Assembly: GCA_002402045.2 (NCBI GenBank) | Contig: NVUX02000079.1 | Coordinates: 1 to 43,952 of the forward strand | Direction: 5' to 3' | Source of the DNA: Paracoccaceae bacterium | GTDB lineage: Bacteria > Pseudomonadota > Alphaproteobacteria > Rhodobacterales > Rhodobacteraceae | DNA length: 43,952 nt | In this document: piece after piece, positions 8,283 through 17,791 of the stretch | How positions within the stretch are numbered: the stretch's first letter is position 1 | How the letters are laid out: every line of letters begins with the position of its first letter | Made by a program: the position numbers and the translations under genes | Notes under the pieces: model-generated | The model's database searches: none | Seen by the model: the letters and a program-made list of their open reading frames with translations, nothing else | Told to the model about the DNA's origin: nothing

Positions 8283-8384
8283 AATCGTGTCCTGAGCTGT
8301 TTGCCCTCTCATAAAAGGTTTAGAGGCAGGGATAAAGCCGAAATAATCTCTTCTGTGGTTAACCATCGGTTTCATACCAATAAA

Positions 8385-8414
8385 ATTATAGAAAAATCAC
8401 ATACAATATGGCAG
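8385..8414 (-). promoter_or_regulatory. candidate gltX promoter
   Basis: On the minus strand CTGCCA (8414-8409) is followed after 18 bases by a consensus TATAAT (8390-8385). Transcription would start about 95 bases before the gltX ATG. The rest of the region up to the MORN gene (8415-8552) holds no further gene I can support. Confidence 0.45.
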
Positions 8415-8552
8415 TGTTTATTGGTCATGTAAGCGGGTGGAGGCCTCTTCCGGATGCCCCCTGTAAAAAACCGTTGCCCCTTTCGGCGTTAAGACCTAAT
8501 ATTCGGACAACAAGTGCGTGCGGGCTTCCGTAAGCCGGATTGTCGGAGAGAA

Positions 8553-9995
8553 ATGTTGAAACATCGCCTATTACTTAGTGCCGTCGCCCTCAGTGCCGCC
8601 TCGATCGGATTTATAACAGTTGGAGCCCCGGTTTTTGCGCAAGAAACCACGGTTGAAACCAAACAATATGATACCGGCGGCATTTATGAAGGCGAGTTTT
8701 TAAACGGTAAGCAGCATGGCCAAGGCACCTATCGCCTGCCGAACGGATACGAGTATTCAGGTCAGTGGATTGAAGGGCGAATTGAAGGCATCGGCGTGGC
8801 ACGCTTTCCAAATGGCTCTGTTTATGAGGGTGAGTTTATAAATGGTCGCCCTGAAGGCCAAGGCAAAATTACGTTTTCAGATAGTGGCACCTATGAAGGT
8901 AGCTGGCTTGACGGTAAAATTTCTGGCTCTGGCACTGCAACCTATGCAAACGGCGTTGTATATACAGGCGAATTCCTGAATGCGGTGCACCACGGCACCG
9001 GCACAATGACCAGCCCCAATGGCTATATTTATGCGGGCTTATGGGATAACGGCGTGAAGCACGGGCAGGGAAAAATAACCTATCCGGATGGCGCGATCTA
9101 TGATGGCGACATTATAAGAGGTGTACGCGAGGGCCAAGGCTCGCTGACATTGCCAGATGGCGTAACGTATATTGGCGCGTGGCAAAACGGCCAGATTAAT
9201 GGCGCAGGTGTGTTGACCCAAGCCAATGGCGATAACTACGAAGGCATAATGGTGAATGGCCAGCGTGAGGGCCAAGGTATGGCCAGCTATGCAAATGGCG
9301 ACAAATATGAAGGCATTTTTGCTGCGGACCAGCGCAATGGGCTGGGCACATTTACCGGCACTGACGGATACATCTATACTGGCATCTGGGTTGATGGCCG
9401 GATTGAGGGCGACGGCAAGGTTACCTATCCCGATGGCTCGGTTTATGAAGGTAGCTTTTTGAATGATGTGGCCCATGGTCAGGGCAAAATAACCTATGCA
9501 GATGGGTCTTCCTATGAAGGTTCATGGGCGACCGGCATTATTGACGGGCAAGGCATTGCTCGCTATGAAAACGGCCTTGTGTATGAAGGCGAGTTCCGCA
9601 ATGCCAAAAACCACGGCCAAGGGACAATGACCTATCAAGACGGTTACCAGTATACCGGCCAATGGAAAGACGGTTTGCGCGACGGACAGGGTGTGGCCAC
9701 CTATTCCGACGGCACTATTTATACCGGTGCCTTTGCCGCGGGCCAGCGTGAAGGCGCTGGGACGATCACTATGCCAGACGGGTTTGAATATAACGGCCTT
9801 TGGGCTGGTGGAGAAATTGACGGTGAAGGCTCGGCCAAATACCCCAATGGTGATGTTTACGAAGGCTTCTTTGCAAAAGGCCAGCGGCAAGGGCGCGGTG
9901 TAATGCGCTACGCATCGGGCGAGGAATATGATGGCTTCTGGGCCAATGGCAACCCAGCAACAGAAGAAGAATCTGCGGCTACTTCCGGAAATTAG
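8553..9995 (+). CDS. Secreted MORN-repeat protein (18 full repeats)
   Basis: The 480-residue protein starts at the ATG at 8553 (CGGAGAG Shine-Dalgarno); a GTG 39 bases upstream is in frame but lies before the signal peptide. Residues 1-29 are a signal peptide ending VFAQE. The rest is an uninterrupted array with a 23-residue period, each unit of the form YxGxWxxGxxxGxGxxxxxxGxx. I count 18 full repeats plus a truncated one, then a short acidic tail. MORN arrays form extended beta-sheet rods and act as scaffolds or lipid/protein binders. No catalytic domain is present. Export to the periplasm or outside is inferred from the signal peptide. The partner is unknown. Confidence 0.9.
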   Translation: MLKHRLLLSAVALSAASIGFITVGAPVFAQETTVETKQYDTGGIYEGEFLNGKQHGQGTYRLPNGYEYSGQWIEGRIEGIGVARFPNGSVYEGEFINGRPEGQGKITFSDSGTYEGSWLDGKISGSGTATYANGVVYTGEFLNAVHHGTGTMTSPNGYIYAGLWDNGVKHGQGKITYPDGAIYDGDIIRGVREGQGSLTLPDGVTYIGAWQNGQINGAGVLTQANGDNYEGIMVNGQREGQGMASYANGDKYEGIFAADQRNGLGTFTGTDGYIYTGIWVDGRIEGDGKVTYPDGSVYEGSFLNDVAHGQGKITYADGSSYEGSWATGIIDGQGIARYENGLVYEGEFRNAKNHGQGTMTYQDGYQYTGQWKDGLRDGQGVATYSDGTIYTGAFAAGQREGAGTITMPDGFEYNGLWAGGEIDGEGSAKYPNGDVYEGFFAKGQRQGRGVMRYASGEEYDGFWANGNPATEEESAATSGN

Positions 9996-10014
9996 ATCAA
10001 GCACCGCCGCGCTT

Positions 10015-10206
10015 TAGCGGGGCATGCGGTGACGAGGTGGCCCGCAGGGTCGCCGAGGAGCCGCACCGCCGGCACTGTCCTGATACTCCGGAATTGCCTT
10101 GGCTTCGGGGAGCTAAAGCCCCCCTCCTCCAAGGCACCTTTCCAGCAAAGCTGAACGGTTTTTGCCTTCGGCCATGGCCTGGCTACGCTCGGTGGACTAT
10201 TTGGGC
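10015..10206 (+). repeat. dispersed intergenic repeat, copy A
   Basis: This non-coding element lies 20 bases after the MORN gene stop. It shares its plan with copy B at 18725-18957: the core TGACGAGGTGGCCCG then AGGGTCGCCGAGGA, an ACTGTCC box, a TTGCCTTGGCTTCG segment, a small stem-loop (CAGC-AAA-GCTG) and a 3' box GGCCATGGCCTGGCTACGCTCGG. A 60-codon open frame in it is not convincing. Confidence 0.75.
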
Positions 10207-10208
10207 AT

Positions 10209-10239
10209 GCAAAAAATAGCCGCACCAATCATTTTTTGC
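10209..10239 (+). terminator. AT-rich inverted repeat between repeat A and the leuA leader
   Basis: GCAAAAAAT (10209-10217) pairs exactly with ATTTTTTGC (10231-10239) around a 13-base loop. The U-rich right arm makes it a possible terminator for the MORN transcript. Confidence 0.35.
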
Positions 10240-10261
10240 TTTAACTCCGCTCACCTCTGCT

Positions 10262-10267
10262 TATAGT
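10262..10267 (+). promoter_or_regulatory. candidate -10 box of the leuA leader transcript
   Basis: TATAGT at 10262-10267 lies eight bases before the leader-peptide ATG, so transcription would begin at or next to that ATG. A matching -35 is not clear (TTGCTT at 10236 is 20 bases away). Confidence 0.35.
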
Positions 10268-10274
10268 GGCCAAC

Positions 10275-10355
10275 ATGTGTATTATAACGCCACATAAATT
10301 GATTCCGCTTGGCAGCCATGCCATTGCCGAAATCCTACTTCTTAGCCGCCTCTGA
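10275..10355 (+). CDS. Putative leucine leader peptide for leuA
   Basis: This 26-codon frame (ATG to TGA) lies 79 bases before leuA. It encodes a peptide ending in EILLLSRL, with six leucines in 26 codons, five of them in the last half, and a CTA-CTT-CTT run. There is no Shine-Dalgarno, but the -10 box just upstream suggests a leaderless transcript, as known for the trp leader of Sinorhizobium. The stop codon lies inside the left arm of a hairpin (10349-10358 with 10380-10389), which competes with a second hairpin (10370-10377 with 10400-10407). This is the layout expected of ribosome-mediated attenuation by leucyl-tRNA supply. The function is inferred. Confidence 0.65.
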   Translation: MCIITPHKLIPLGSHAIAEILLLSRL

Positions 10356-10407
10356 GCGTGCCGAGGATGTTGGTGCGTGCGCTCAGGGGAGCTTAAATTC
10401 GCACCAA
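10349..10407 (+). promoter_or_regulatory. alternative hairpins of the leuA attenuator region
   Basis: Hairpin 1 is CCTCTGAGCG (10349-10358) with CGCTCAGGGG (10380-10389), one T-G pair. Hairpin 2 is TTGGTGCG (10370-10377) with CGCACCAA (10400-10407). The left arm of hairpin 2 lies in the loop of hairpin 1 and its right arm outside, so the two are mutually exclusive as simple structures. Hairpin 2 is followed by TCTTCTC, a poor U-run, so control could act on translation or on termination. Confidence 0.5.
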
Positions 10408-10434
10408 TCTTCTCAAAAGCTAAGGACTAACGAA

Positions 10435-11976
10435 ATGACCAATATGACTGATAAATCCCGTGTGTTGATTTTTGATACAACCTTGCGCGATGGCGAGCAA
10501 AGCCCCGGCGCGACGATGACCCATAATGAAAAGCTCGAAATCGCCGAGATGCTGGACACCATGGGGGTCGACATTATTGAAGCCGGCTTCCCGATCGCGT
10601 CGGAAGGCGATTTTGAGGCGGTGCGCGCGATTGCCAAGCGGGCAGACCGCTCGGTGATTTGCGGGTTGGCGCGCGCTAAACCCGGCGATATTGAGCGGGC
10701 GTGGGAGGCGGTAAAACATGCGAATTTGCCGCGTATTCACACCTTTATTGGCACCTCACCCTCGCACCGTGAGATTACCGGCATGAATATGGATGAAATG
10801 GCGGATGCGATCCATGAATCTGTGACCCTTGCTAGAAACCTGTGTGACAATGTGCAGTGGTCTCCGATGGATGCCACGCGCACCGAAAATGACTATCTTT
10901 GCCGCGTGGTCGAGATTGCTATTAACGCTGGTGCGACGACGATCAACATTCCCGATACTGTGGGCTATACGGCCCCTGCCGAGAGCGGTGCCATTATTAA
11001 GATGTTGCTTGAGCGCGTACCCGGGGCTGACGACATTGTGTTTGCAACGCACTGCCATAATGACCTCGGAATGGCGACAGCGAATGCTTTGGCGGCCGTT
11101 GATGCGGGTGCGCGCCAGATTGAGTGCACGATTAATGGTTTGGGCGAGCGCGCAGGGAATACGGCCTTGGAAGAGGTTGTGATGGCGATTAAAGTTCGTA
11201 ATGACATTATGCCCTACCAAACAAAGATCGACACGACTAAAATCATGGCGATTAGCCGGCGGGTTGCGACAGTATCTGGCTTTCCGGTGCAGTATAACAA
11301 GGCGATTGTGGGTAAAAATGCGTTTGCCCATGAAAGTGGTATCCATCAGGATGGCATGCTGAAAAACGCGGAAACGTTTGAGATCATGCGGCCTCAGGAT
11401 ATTGGGTTGAGTGAGACTTCATTGGTGATGGGCAAGCACTCTGGCCGCGCGGCCCTGCGGGCGAAGCTGGAAAACCTTGGGTTTTCATTGGCCGATAACC
11501 AGCTGAAGGACGTGTTTGTGCGCTTTAAAGAGCTGGCGGACCGGAAGAAGGAAATCTTTGACGACGACTTGGTGGCGTTGATGAACACCTCTTCGGGGCG
11601 CCCCATGGAAGGCGAGCTGAAGCTGGAAAGCTTGCGGGTGGTGTGTGGCACCGAGGGGCCGCAAACCGCCGAGATGGTTTTGAGCATCGGCGGGGAAAAC
11701 CATAAGGTAACCGCCACGGGTGACGGGCCTGTGGATGCGACTTTTGCGGCCATTAAAGAGGTGTTTCCGCATGGGGCGAGCTTGCAGCTTTATCAGGTGC
11801 ATGCGGTTACCGAGGGCACCGATGCGCAGGCCACTGTGAGCGTGCGTATGGAAGAAAATGGCAAGATTGTAACGGGGCAAAGTGCGGATACAGATACGGT
11901 GGTGGCTTCGGCCAAGGCGTATATTAATGCGCTGAATAACCTTGTGGTGCGGCGGGAAAAGACAGCGCCTGCCTGA
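10435..11976 (+). CDS. leuA: 2-isopropylmalate synthase
   Basis: The enzyme condenses acetyl-CoA with 2-oxoisovalerate, the first committed step of leucine synthesis. The 513-residue protein has the N-terminal HMGL-type barrel with DTTLRDGEQSPG near the start, metal-binding HCHND at 206-210 and the Gly-rich NGLGERAGN signature. A C-terminal regulatory domain (about residue 385 on) mediates leucine feedback. I place the start at the ATG at 10435, eight bases after AAGGA; an upstream in-frame TTG at 10309 would cross the leader peptide and its hairpins. A leader peptide rich in leucine precedes it. Confidence 0.95.
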   Translation: MTNMTDKSRVLIFDTTLRDGEQSPGATMTHNEKLEIAEMLDTMGVDIIEAGFPIASEGDFEAVRAIAKRADRSVICGLARAKPGDIERAWEAVKHANLPRIHTFIGTSPSHREITGMNMDEMADAIHESVTLARNLCDNVQWSPMDATRTENDYLCRVVEIAINAGATTINIPDTVGYTAPAESGAIIKMLLERVPGADDIVFATHCHNDLGMATANALAAVDAGARQIECTINGLGERAGNTALEEVVMAIKVRNDIMPYQTKIDTTKIMAISRRVATVSGFPVQYNKAIVGKNAFAHESGIHQDGMLKNAETFEIMRPQDIGLSETSLVMGKHSGRAALRAKLENLGFSLADNQLKDVFVRFKELADRKKEIFDDDLVALMNTSSGRPMEGELKLESLRVVCGTEGPQTAEMVLSIGGENHKVTATGDGPVDATFAAIKEVFPHGASLQLYQVHAVTEGTDAQATVSVRMEENGKIVTGQSADTDTVVASAKAYINALNNLVVRREKTAPA

Positions 11977-11982
11977 ATATTG

Positions 11983-12016
11983 GAGGGGGCGCTCGCGCCC
12001 CCGCTGCCTTTGGCAG
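11983..12016 (+). terminator. leuA terminator region, tandem hairpins
   Basis: GGGGGCG-CTCG-CGCCCCC is followed directly by GCTGCC-TTT-GGCAGC. The following CCCCCTGAGGATATTTT stretch is shared with the 3' region of the 5-oxoprolinase gene, in reverse orientation. Confidence 0.6.
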
Positions 12017-12121
12017 CCCCCCTGAGGATATTTTAGCAAAGTAGAAATTGCGGCGAATTGTTGCGGTATATTGGCGGGGCTGGAAATGTGGCCTTTTAAC
12101 TGCTAAAGCTTGAGCCTATAA

Positions 12122-13222
<1,101 letters not shown>

Positions 13223-13231
13223 CGGGGCATT

Positions 13232-14170
13232 GTGGCAACGGAGCAAACAGGCAGCGCGTGGCGGTCCGTTCGGCGGCTAGTCGTTGGCTTGACCCTGTTT
13301 TTGTTCTTTGCGCTGTTTGTCTTGTGGCGCATCGACAGCCCCCGCGTTGAGCGCTTTCGCATGGCGCTGGTGGACCGTTTTGTACCCAACATGGAATGGG
13401 TGCTCGCCCCCGTTACACAATTCACACGAATTATTTCGGACTATCAATCCTACGCCCAGATTTATGAGCGCAACCAAGAGCTTCGCCAAGAATTGCAGCG
13501 CATGAAGGGCTGGCAGGAGGCCGCGCTTCAGCTGGAACAAACCAACGCGCAGCTACGGGCGCTGAATAACGTGCAGCTTTCCCCCAGCCTTGGCTTTGTA
13601 ACCGGTGAGGTTATCACCGATAGCGGCAGCCCATTTAGCCAATCCGGCCTGTTGAATGTAGGCTCGCTAGACGGGGTGCTGGACGGACAGGCAGCGGTGG
13701 ATGGATTGGGGCTGGTTGGGCGCATATCGGGGGTGGCAGACCACACCGCCCGCTTGGTTTTTCTCAGCGATGTCTCGTCCCAAGTGCCTGTTATCATTCG
13801 GCCAACCGGGCAAAAGGCTATTGTGCATGGAGATAACACATTGACCCCCAATGTGCTGTTTATTGAGGCGCCGGATGATGTGTTGCCGGGCATGCGCGTG
13901 GTCACTTCAGGGGATGGCGGGGTGTTTCCACCCGAGCTTCTCATAGGCCAGATCGTGCGGGCGCGATCCGGTGAAATTCGGGTGCTGCTTTCCGCCGATT
14001 TTGAGGGGCTGGAGTTTGTGCGCATTTTGCGGGCCTCGCCACAAGACCAGATTAGCGGCAGCGGAGACCTCGTAGGCGAAGATATTCTGGACGAAGTGCC
14101 GCTTTTTGCCCCGCCGCTTATTAATGACGCAACAATGGCAGCGCCGCCGCAGAGGGATGGAAGCCCATGA
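13232..14170 (+). CDS. mreC: Rod shape-determining protein MreC
   Basis: This periplasmic elongasome scaffold (312 aa) links MreB and MreD to PBP2. It has a short basic N-terminus, one membrane anchor (about residues 15-33), a coiled coil (about 70-110, RNQELRQELQRMKGWQEAAL) and the two beta-domain MreC core to about 275. An acidic, proline-containing tail follows. It starts at GTG (13232) after GGGG; the next ATG would remove the membrane anchor. It lies nine bases after mreB and overlaps mreD by four bases (ATGA). Confidence 0.94.
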   Translation: MATEQTGSAWRSVRRLVVGLTLFLFFALFVLWRIDSPRVERFRMALVDRFVPNMEWVLAPVTQFTRIISDYQSYAQIYERNQELRQELQRMKGWQEAALQLEQTNAQLRALNNVQLSPSLGFVTGEVITDSGSPFSQSGLLNVGSLDGVLDGQAAVDGLGLVGRISGVADHTARLVFLSDVSSQVPVIIRPTGQKAIVHGDNTLTPNVLFIEAPDDVLPGMRVVTSGDGGVFPPELLIGQIVRARSGEIRVLLSADFEGLEFVRILRASPQDQISGSGDLVGEDILDEVPLFAPPLINDATMAAPPQRDGSP

Positions 14171-14703
14171 CCGCGACGCCAAAAATATGGCTATTTCGTT
14201 TGCTTTTCTTTTTTCTCGGCTTACTCGCAATTGCCTATCCAATATTGCCTTTGCAATTCACACCGACCCGCTGGCCTGCACCCGAGCTTTTGTTTGCCCT
14301 CACCATGGCGTGGGTTGTGCGCCAACCGGAAAGTGCTCCGTTTTTGCTGGTCGCCGCTTTGGCTCTGCTCGCTGATGCCGTGTTAATGCGGCCCTTGGGG
14401 CTGTGGGCGCTGCTGCTGGTTATGGCATCTGAAACGCTGCGCTTTAGCTATAAAAGCATTCAAGAGCGCGGCTTAATCGCCGAATTTTCTATGGTGGCAG
14501 CGCTGTTTCTTGTCATGTTAATATTGCAAAACCTCCTGCTTTGGGTCAGCTTTTCACAATTTCTTGAGGCCACGCGGATGTTACAATTTGGGGTACTGAC
14601 ACTGCTCTGCTACCCTTTTATGGTGGCTTTTTTGCACTATATTATGAGAGTCCGCAAACCAGACCATACAAACCGCCCCGACAGGCTTGGAAAAATCAGA
14701 TGA
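14167..14703 (+). CDS. mreD: Rod shape-determining protein MreD
   Basis: This small integral membrane component (178 aa) of the elongasome has about five membrane segments. Assignment rests on its position between mreC and mrdA, its size and its hydrophobic pattern (PTRWPAPELLFALTMAWVVR is the MreD-type loop). It is coupled to both neighbours by four-base ATGA overlaps (14167-14170 and 14700-14703). Confidence 0.88.
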   Translation: MTATPKIWLFRLLFFFLGLLAIAYPILPLQFTPTRWPAPELLFALTMAWVVRQPESAPFLLVAALALLADAVLMRPLGLWALLLVMASETLRFSYKSIQERGLIAEFSMVAALFLVMLILQNLLLWVSFSQFLEATRMLQFGVLTLLCYPFMVAFLHYIMRVRKPDHTNRPDRLGKIR

Positions 14704-16646
14704 AACGCCCATCAACCTCCTCTCGTGACAATACCAGCCGTATCTCCCGCCGGGCTATGGTGTTGGGCGGGATTCAAGGGCTGGTGATCGGCACGCTGGC
14801 GTGGCGGATGCGGGATTTGCAGGTAAACCAAAGTAGCGAGTATCGCCTACTTTCAGATGAAAACCGCATTCGGGACCGCTTGCTTTTACCCGAGCGCGGA
14901 TTAATTTTTGATCGAAATGGCCAGCCACTGGCCGAAAACCTCCCCAATTACCGCATTGTTATGATCCGTGAGCAAGCCGGCGATGTGCGTACTGTTTTAG
15001 CCCAATTAGCCCGCATTATTGAGCTACCGGTTGAGCGGCGGGAAGATATTATCAGGAGCATGCGCCGGTTTGGCCCGTCCAAGAAGGTGCCCATTATTGA
15101 GCATCTTAGCTGGGAGGATTTTGCGCGGGTTTCGGCCAACGCCCCTGCCCTGCCCGGAATAATTACCGAAGTGGGCCTGAACCGATATTACCCGATGCAG
15201 GAAGATTACTCCCATGTTATCGGCTATGTTGGCCCCGTGAGCGAGGCTGATCTCAATCGCTTTGAAGACCCGGATCAAATCATCCTTAGCCCCGGGTTTC
15301 AAATCGGGAAAACCGGGCTGGAGCGGCATAAAGGCGCGTTGCTGCGCGGGGTGGCGGGCATACAAAGGGTTGAAGTAAATGCCGTGGGGCGGGTGATGCG
15401 CGAGCTTGGGCGAAACGATTCGCTAAAGGGCACAGACCTGCAACTAACGCTTGATCACGATCTTCAGCATTATGCCCAATACCGTTTGGCAGGCGAAAGC
15501 GCGGCGGCCGTGGTGATGGATGTAAACTCCGGCGATGTGCGCGCCATGGCCTCTACGCCCGGCTTTGACCCCAACCAGTTTATTTATGGAATTACCACAA
15601 AATACTGGAACAGCCTTATTGAAAATGAATACCGCCCCTTGGCGGATAAAACCATTTCGGGCGCCTATCCACCCGGCTCCACCGTAAAAATGATAACGGC
15701 TTTAGCCGCCCTGGAAGAGGGCGTGGTGGACCCGAATGAAGAGATCATGTGCCGAGGCTATGTAGAGGTTGGCAACCGGCGTTTTCACTGCTGGAAGCGT
15801 GGCGGGCATGGGCGGATGAACCTAACTGACGGGCTGAAAAACTCGTGCGATGTATATTATTACGAAATTTGCCAGCGGATCGGGATAGAAAAAATGGCCC
15901 TGATGGCGCGGCGATTCGGCTTTGGAGCCAAGCCGCCCTTGCCCCTGCCCTCGCTTACCTCTGGCCTTGCGCCAAACAAGCAATGGAAATTTGACCGCTA
16001 CAATGAGGAGTGGCGAATAGGCGATACCCTCAACGCCGCCATCGGGCAGGGCTTTGTGCTGGCTTCGCCCATGCAGCTTGCGGTAATGACCGCACGCCTT
16101 GCTTCAGGCCGCGCCGTGCAGCCAAGAATTATTCAACGCATTAATGGGGTAGCCGAGCCCTTGGCGCGCGCGCCGTCAATGCAATTGTCTGACAAAAACC
16201 TCGATCTGGTAAAACTTGGCATGTTTCGGGTGAGTAACGAAAACCGGGGCACCGCCTATAAATCGCGTATCAACGAACCATCGCTGGCGATGGCCGGAAA
16301 AACCGGCACCGCGCAGGTTAAGGGCATTAGCGCCGAGGAGCGTGCCGCAGATTTAGATAGCGATGAGGTGCCTTGGAAATACCGCGATCACGCGCTTTTT
16401 GTGGGTTTCGCGCCTTATGATAATCCGCGCTTTGCGATCTCGGTGGTGATAGAGCATGGCATTTCCGGCTCTGGGGCTGCTGCCCCCGTGGCGCGCGATA
16501 TAATGCTGCGCGCGCTTTATGGTACCCAGCCGCCAATTTCGGCATACCCGCGCAACCTTTGGCCCCAAATGCGTGAGCAACAAGCCAATGAGCCTCCGCC
16601 CAATCAAAACATACAGCCCGCCACCCCCGGGAGTGACCGCGCATGA
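14700..16646 (+). CDS. mrdA: Penicillin-binding protein 2 (peptidoglycan transpeptidase)
   Basis: This class B PBP (648 aa) cross-links peptidoglycan during cell elongation. It has a cytoplasmic tail, one N-terminal membrane anchor (about 20-36), the PBP dimerisation domain (ERGLIFDRNGQPLAENL near 65) and a transpeptidase domain. The active site has S327-T-V-K330 (PPGSTVK), the NSCD version of the second motif (LKNSCDVYYYE) and K534-T-G-T. The C-terminal extension is Pro/Asn-rich. It is the target of mecillinam-type beta-lactams in the family. It overlaps mreD and rodA by four bases each. Confidence 0.96.
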   Translation: MKRPSTSSRDNTSRISRRAMVLGGIQGLVIGTLAWRMRDLQVNQSSEYRLLSDENRIRDRLLLPERGLIFDRNGQPLAENLPNYRIVMIREQAGDVRTVLAQLARIIELPVERREDIIRSMRRFGPSKKVPIIEHLSWEDFARVSANAPALPGIITEVGLNRYYPMQEDYSHVIGYVGPVSEADLNRFEDPDQIILSPGFQIGKTGLERHKGALLRGVAGIQRVEVNAVGRVMRELGRNDSLKGTDLQLTLDHDLQHYAQYRLAGESAAAVVMDVNSGDVRAMASTPGFDPNQFIYGITTKYWNSLIENEYRPLADKTISGAYPPGSTVKMITALAALEEGVVDPNEEIMCRGYVEVGNRRFHCWKRGGHGRMNLTDGLKNSCDVYYYEICQRIGIEKMALMARRFGFGAKPPLPLPSLTSGLAPNKQWKFDRYNEEWRIGDTLNAAIGQGFVLASPMQLAVMTARLASGRAVQPRIIQRINGVAEPLARAPSMQLSDKNLDLVKLGMFRVSNENRGTAYKSRINEPSLAMAGKTGTAQVKGISAEERAADLDSDEVPWKYRDHALFVGFAPYDNPRFAISVVIEHGISGSGAAAPVARDIMLRALYGTQPPISAYPRNLWPQMREQQANEPPPNQNIQPATPGSDRA

Positions 16647-17782
16647 GCTTTCTTGACCCGACCCTCAACCAGACCCCGCGCGGCTGGCGCAAAGTTTTTT
16701 ATATAAACTGGCCACTGGTTTTGCTCATCATCGCTGTGGCTTGCTTTGGCTTTCTCATGCTCTATTCCGTGGCTGGCGGCGATATAAGCCGCTGGGCCCA
16801 GCCCCAAATAACGCGCTTTTCTGTTGGCATGGTGATCATGTTTATGGTGGCCTTCACCCCGATCAGTTTTTGGCGGCAGGTCTCGCTGCTGGCCTATTTC
16901 GGCGGGCTGGTTCTATTGCTTATTGTGCTGTTTTTTGGCTCGGTTGGCATGGGCGCACAGCGCTGGATCGACCTAAAGTTCATTCAGCTCCAGCCCTCCG
17001 AGCTGATGAAAATCGCATTGGTGATGGCGCTGGCACTTTATTATGATTGGCTGCCACCAGAAAAGGTCTCTCATTTCGGCTTTGTGCTCATCCCGCTGGC
17101 CATGATCAGCCTGCCCGCCATGATGGTGGTGGTTCAGCCCGACCTTGGCACCGCGATTTTGTTAGTCGCAAGCGGCGGGGTGGTAATGTTTTTGGCAGGC
17201 GTCAGCTATTGGTATTTCATCGCCGCCATCAGCGCGGTTGTTGGCGCGGTTACGGCTGTATTTATGTCTCGCGGGGCGAGCTGGCAGCTGCTGAACAATT
17301 ATCAATATAAGCGGATTGATGTATTTCTGGACCCGTCGCTGGACCCGCTAGGGGATGGCTACCACATCACCCAATCAAAAATTGCGCTAGGCTCTGGAGG
17401 GCTCTCGGGGCGCGGGTTTATGCAAGGCCCACAGTCGCAACTTAGCTTCCTGCCGGAAAAGCAAACCGACTTCATATTCACCACATTGGCCGAAGAATTT
17501 GGCTATATCGGCAGCACCTTCCTGCTGATCCTTTACACGCTGATCATGATCTTTGCCATTTCTGCCGCGATGAAAAACAAAAGCCGTTTTGGGGCGCTGC
17601 TAATTGGTGGCATCGCGGCAACGTTCTTCTTTTACTTTGCGCTAAATATGGCCATGGTCATGGGCTTGGCCCCTGTGGTGGGCGTGCCTCTACCGCTTGT
17701 TTCTTACGGCGGATCAGCCATGCTCGTACTCCTTGGTGGTTTTGGCCTCATTCAATCCGCCCATGTCCACCGCCCAAAATAA
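16643..17782 (+). CDS. mrdB: Peptidoglycan glycosyltransferase RodA
   Basis: This SEDS-family glycan polymerase (379 aa) works with PBP2 in the elongasome. It has about ten membrane segments, with the family motifs QPSELMKIA (near 113), VVQPDLGTA near 163 and the C-terminal GVPLPLVSYGGSAML. The large periplasmic loop contains RIDVFLDPSLDPLGDGYH and the FLPEKQTDFIF segment. It overlaps mrdA by four bases and is followed after nine bases by a hydroxyacid dehydrogenase that may be on the same transcript. Confidence 0.96.
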   Translation: MSFLDPTLNQTPRGWRKVFYINWPLVLLIIAVACFGFLMLYSVAGGDISRWAQPQITRFSVGMVIMFMVAFTPISFWRQVSLLAYFGGLVLLLIVLFFGSVGMGAQRWIDLKFIQLQPSELMKIALVMALALYYDWLPPEKVSHFGFVLIPLAMISLPAMMVVVQPDLGTAILLVASGGVVMFLAGVSYWYFIAAISAVVGAVTAVFMSRGASWQLLNNYQYKRIDVFLDPSLDPLGDGYHITQSKIALGSGGLSGRGFMQGPQSQLSFLPEKQTDFIFTTLAEEFGYIGSTFLLILYTLIMIFAISAAMKNKSRFGALLIGGIAATFFFYFALNMAMVMGLAPVVGVPLPLVSYGGSAMLVLLGGFGLIQSAHVHRPK

Positions 17783-17791
17783 GGTATTCCT

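Noticed and set aside
8620-9940. Tandem DNA periodicity that could suggest a CRISPR or satellite array
   Set aside because: The 69-base period is the 23-codon MORN repeat in a continuous reading frame. The DNA units diverge at silent sites and there are no spacers.
10037-10219. 60-codon open frame inside repeat copy A
   Set aside because: The frame is not preserved in repeat copy B, and the sequence is better explained by structured non-coding blocks.
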